Shown one piece after another: positions 61,307 to 64,000 of a stretch of 64,000 nt of DNA. Origin of the DNA: Spirosoma sp. (GTDB lineage: Bacteria > Bacteroidota > Bacteroidia > Cytophagales > Spirosomataceae); assembly GCF_026391055.1 (NCBI RefSeq), contig NZ_JAPLET010000015.1, positions 248,001 through 312,000 on the forward strand, in the 5' to 3' direction. Positions within the stretch are counted from its first letter, which is position 1. Each line of letters begins with the position of its first letter. The notes beneath the pieces are model-generated. The model was not told where the DNA came from and searched no databases. It saw only the letters and a program-made list of their open reading frames with translations. The translations under genes were made by a program, and so were the position numbers.

Positions 61307-62988
61307 TCCGCACTCGGCTCCACCCGAAACCAGTCGAAATCGGCATAGCCTGAGTCGTTGATCTGGGTGGCTCGGGTGCAGATGATACCCATCTTCGCCC
61401 CAATCCAGCGACCGGGTTCAGCCTGGAACTCGGCGCCGGTTTTGGTGAAATTCTGGCCGTCGAGGCTGTAGCTAAACTGGCATTTTGCGCCTTTCAGCAC
61501 CTGAACCCGCAGGTAGATTGGCGTGCTGGCCGCGACTCGGGCGATGGTTGTCTCGTCTTCCGGCTTCCCGTCGGCGGCTTTTTTACAAACGGTGTACGCA
61601 AGCCGGATACCATCTTTGGTGCTTTTCAGCGTCAGGCCGGCATAACTCATGCCCATTATGACGAGCCCTGTTTTCTCATTTTCCAGCTTTGGGTTGGGCG
61701 TAAAGGTCAGTTTCGTGGTGGCCATAAAGGTCTCTGCCGGAAACTTCTGCATCAGCAGGTTAGGCACGTCCCACAGGTTGCGGGCATCGTCCGGCGCTTT
61801 GGCTGAGTAAAGCCGCAAAAAGCCCTGCTTGCTGGTGGTGTGCCAGATGCCTTTGGGATTCGCCTGCCATTGCCATTGCAAACCTAACGTCAGGCTGTTG
61901 AACTCGTCGGACTCCGGTGGGGTGGCTACCGGTGATGCTTTTCCGGAAATGGCTGGTTTTTTATAGGTCAGAACGGGTTCGCCTTTGCCATCGCCGTCGG
62001 CATCCACGCCGATAACGGGCCAGTCGTTCACCCATTTCATGGGTTGCAAGTGTACTACCCGGCCGTAGGCGTCTTTATCCTGAAAATGCAGAAACCAGTC
62101 TTCGTCGGCTTTGCCCTTGCCTGCGTTCACCGTCACCCAAGCCCCCTGATGCGGCCCGTTGATCGAACTCTTACCCTGGTCCATCACCACTTTTCGCTCG
62201 TAGGGGCCATAAATGTTCTTCGACCGTAACGCCAGTTGCCAGCCCGTCGAGACGCCACCCGCCGGGGCAAAAATGTAGTAGTAGCCGTTTCGCTTGTACA
62301 GTTTCGGTCCTTCAATGGTGGGGTCGGTTTCATGACCGTCGTACACAATAACGCCTTCGTCCATCACCTTCGAGCCAGCCGCGTTGAGCTTCTTGATGGT
62401 CAGAATACTCTTGATTCCCGCCCGGCTTCCCGCCCAGCCGTGCGCCAGATAAACCTGCCCGTCATCGTCCCAGAGCGGGCAGGGGTCAATCAACCCTTTG
62501 CCGCCTTCCACCAGCACCGGGTTCGACCAGGGACCGGCCGGGTTGGTGGCTTTGGTGAGGTAAATGCCGAAATCGGGGTCGGGGTAATAGATGTAGAACT
62601 CGTTATTATGGTAGCGGATGGCGGGTGCCCACACGCCATTGCCATGCTGGGTTTTCTCGAAATGGTCGAACGGAGGCTGGCGTTTCAGGGCGTGTCCGAT
62701 GAGGGACCAGTTGACCAGATCTGTCGAGTGCAGAATCGGCAGACCGGGAATAGCGTCGAAACTGGAAGCAACCAGGTAGAAGTCGTTGCCCGCCCGGCAC
62801 ACATCCGGATCGGAGTAATCGGCGTTCAGGACGGGGTTTTTATACGAACCATTCCCCAAATCAGGCACCCAGACGGCGGAGACCGCAGAATTACCGGAAA
62901 TGGCTTTTGGGTTGCTCGTTTTCGTCGGTTGGGCAACGGCTGGCTGTATTATTAAAAACAGCAAACCAAGGGCAATTCGCCAATTCAT
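61303..62988 (-). CDS. Glycoside hydrolase family 43, exported
   Basis: 561 residues with a signal peptide (MNWRIALGLLFLIIQPAVAQ). The five-bladed propeller of GH43 has general base D60 in the DYSDPDV motif, the middle Asp in LIDPCPLWDDDG and the general acid Glu in TIEGPKLYKRNGYYY. A C-terminal beta-sandwich (from about 355) is of the beta-xylosidase C2 type. It cleaves xylan- or arabinan-type oligosaccharides. It lies 4 bases after the pectinesterase on the same strand, which places it in a pectin or arabinan locus. Confidence 0.9.
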   Translation of the reverse strand: MNWRIALGLLFLIIQPAVAQPTKTSNPKAISGNSAVSAVWVPDLGNGSYKNPVLNADYSDPDVCRAGNDFYLVASSFDAIPGLPILHSTDLVNWSLIGHALKRQPPFDHFEKTQHGNGVWAPAIRYHNNEFYIYYPDPDFGIYLTKATNPAGPWSNPVLVEGGKGLIDPCPLWDDDGQVYLAHGWAGSRAGIKSILTIKKLNAAGSKVMDEGVIVYDGHETDPTIEGPKLYKRNGYYYIFAPAGGVSTGWQLALRSKNIYGPYERKVVMDQGKSSINGPHQGAWVTVNAGKGKADEDWFLHFQDKDAYGRVVHLQPMKWVNDWPVIGVDADGDGKGEPVLTYKKPAISGKASPVATPPESDEFNSLTLGLQWQWQANPKGIWHTTSKQGFLRLYSAKAPDDARNLWDVPNLLMQKFPAETFMATTKLTFTPNPKLENEKTGLVIMGMSYAGLTLKSTKDGIRLAYTVCKKAADGKPEDETTIARVAASTPIYLRVQVLKGAKCQFSYSLDGQNFTKTGAEFQAEPGRWIGAKMGIICTRATQINDSGYADFDWFRVEPSAD

Positions 62989-62992
62989 ACCA

Positions 62993-64000
62993 TTAAGGGT
63001 GTTGAGTGATGGGTAACCAGGCCGATTGGCCGGAGAAGATTGTTGCCAGTGTCAACTGCTTAACGTCTTTAGCCGTAAGCTGCTTCGCCCAGCCAACCCG
63101 TGCCGATGGACTGCTGCCTGGGCCGGTACTGTTGTATTCAGCGTACAGAACCGTTTTTTCGTTGGCGACATTGTTCCAGTTATCCCAGCCAGCGGGCAGG
63201 ATGTGGCTGTCCATCTGCGTCCGTACGAAAATGGTTTTGGCATTCGGTCGCCACGGACGGCCCAGGAATACTTTCCTGGCGGCCGGATCGGCGGTGAGTT
63301 TGCAATCGAAGAAGATGAATCCGTACCGCTGGTAAACGGGCGTGGCTGCAGCCGTAATGAACGAATCGGACAGGCTTTTGATGGTACACGACTGAAATAC
63401 GGATACCGACTTGCCGAAGATAAAATCGGTCGTGCCTTCGATGTAGCAGTTTTCGTAATACTGACGACTGCCTTCGGCGGCTGCAAAAAGGGTATCCTGA
63501 TTGCCCAGCAAATTACAGTTCCTGCAAATGAACCGGTCGGCTTCCACGTGCAGCGCCACCGCCTGACCCACCCGGCCAGCGGTGTTCCGAATGGTCAGGT
63601 TTTCGAGAATCGTTTCCGGCGCATCGACCAGCACCGTGTACGTCGTATAAGTGCTGTATTTATCCTTCCCGGTCCAGTCTTTCCCGCCGGGATACGCTTT
63701 CCCGGAGAAGTCATCGCCGGTGATGATCACGCCCTCTTTGCTTTCACCAATGATGTGAATGTTTGGCTTCCAGGAGGGGATGACCAGCTTTTCGAGATAG
63801 ACTCCGTTCCTGACATAGAGCGTCACCGGAACCTGCGAGTGGTCTCGGAATGAGTTGACTGCTTCCTGAATGGTTTTGAAATTCCCACTGCCATCCTGCG
63901 CCACGGTAAATGAAGCCGGATAAGTCACCGACGTCGGTGGCGTCGTTTGGGCAAAGGTGCTGTTGATGAGTAGGGTGGCGAAAAGGAATAAAAGGTTTTT
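62993..64000 (-). CDS. Pectinesterase, 5' end cut by window edge
   Basis: Carbohydrate esterase family 8. Catalytic motifs: QDTLF, the D-F-I-F-G motif and GRPWRPNAKTIFV with its conserved Arg. The frame stays open upstream of the GTG at 63928 and encodes KNLLFLFATLLINSTFAQ, a clear signal peptide, up to the last base, so the true start codon lies just outside the window and GTG 63928 is not the start. It removes methyl groups from pectin before hydrolases act. The GH43 gene follows 4 bases after the stop. Confidence 0.93.
   Translation of the reverse strand, partial: KNLLFLFATLLINSTFAQTTPPTSVTYPASFTVAQDGSGNFKTIQEAVNSFRDHSQVPVTLYVRNGVYLEKLVIPSWKPNIHIIGESKEGVIITGDDFSGKAYPGGKDWTGKDKYSTYTTYTVLVDAPETILENLTIRNTAGRVGQAVALHVEADRFICRNCNLLGNQDTLFAAAEGSRQYYENCYIEGTTDFIFGKSVSVFQSCTIKSLSDSFITAAATPVYQRYGFIFFDCKLTADPAARKVFLGRPWRPNAKTIFVRTQMDSHILPAGWDNWNNVANEKTVLYAEYNSTGPGSSPSARVGWAKQLTAKDVKQLTLATIFSGQSAWLPITQHP

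Overview
The window looks like chromosomal DNA of a free-living Bacteroidota of the Cytophagales, most like Spirosoma and its relatives. The reasons are two SusC/SusD pairs, the Bacteroidota-restricted families DUF2480 and DUF4834, SusD-type lipoproteins, a 23S rRNA intervening-sequence-type four-helix protein, TAnnTTTG-like promoter elements and a GC content near one half. This assignment is inferred from gene content. I see no rRNA, tRNA, CRISPR array, transposase, integrase or phage gene.

Layout. 0-5 kb: the end of an outer-membrane barrel protein, a Rieske / b-type-cytochrome-like / YceI cluster, a serine beta-lactamase-like hydrolase, and a Tet-type MFS exporter in the opposite direction. 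5.9-7 kb: dnaN. 7-17 kb: DUF2480, an M48 lipoprotein protease, an ABC ATPase separated from its permease-M1 peptidase fusion by a four-helix-protein gene, then a TsdA-like dihaem cytochrome, a DsrE protein and a LysR regulator. 17-28.9 kb: a Tat-exported sugar isomerase-like protein, an AT-richer lipase-like membrane protein, a large polytopic protein, M28 peptidase, DUF4834, purN with a lipoprotein, a LolD-like ATPase, a cyclophilin, and a small sugar-modification cluster (RfbD-like reductase, GT2, cupin, DUF167). 28.9-46 kb: two SusCD pairs facing away from a block of oxygenase, redox and amino-acid genes. 46-59.3 kb: a stress-like cluster of TPR protein, degenerate HMA protein, coiled-coil protein, DUF389 protein, small membrane protein, a two-component system, OtsA-OtsB fusion and TreS-maltokinase fusion. 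59.4-64 kb: AraC regulator, SDR, then the edge of a pectin/hemicellulose locus (GH43 and pectinesterase, the latter cut by the window end).

Two unlabelled patterns stand out. First, four intergenic sites between 47.7 and 55.8 kb each carry up to four copies of a CTTAGAA-like heptamer at an exact 11-bp period, the architecture of a PhoB/OmpR-type box. They lie 58-73 bp upstream of the TPR, coiled-coil, small-membrane-protein and OtsAB genes, around a PhoB-family regulator gene, so they probably define its regulon. Second, at least five palindromic elements built from tandem 7- to 8-mers (AGGAGYK-like or AGTAAGTC-like), most with an inner GCTGACGC-like box, each end only 0-13 bases before a start codon. 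One of them appears to be split by the four-helix-protein gene. Ordinary gene ends are often marked by long, nearly perfect hairpins without a T-tract.

All functions are read from motifs and family resemblance. No search was run.
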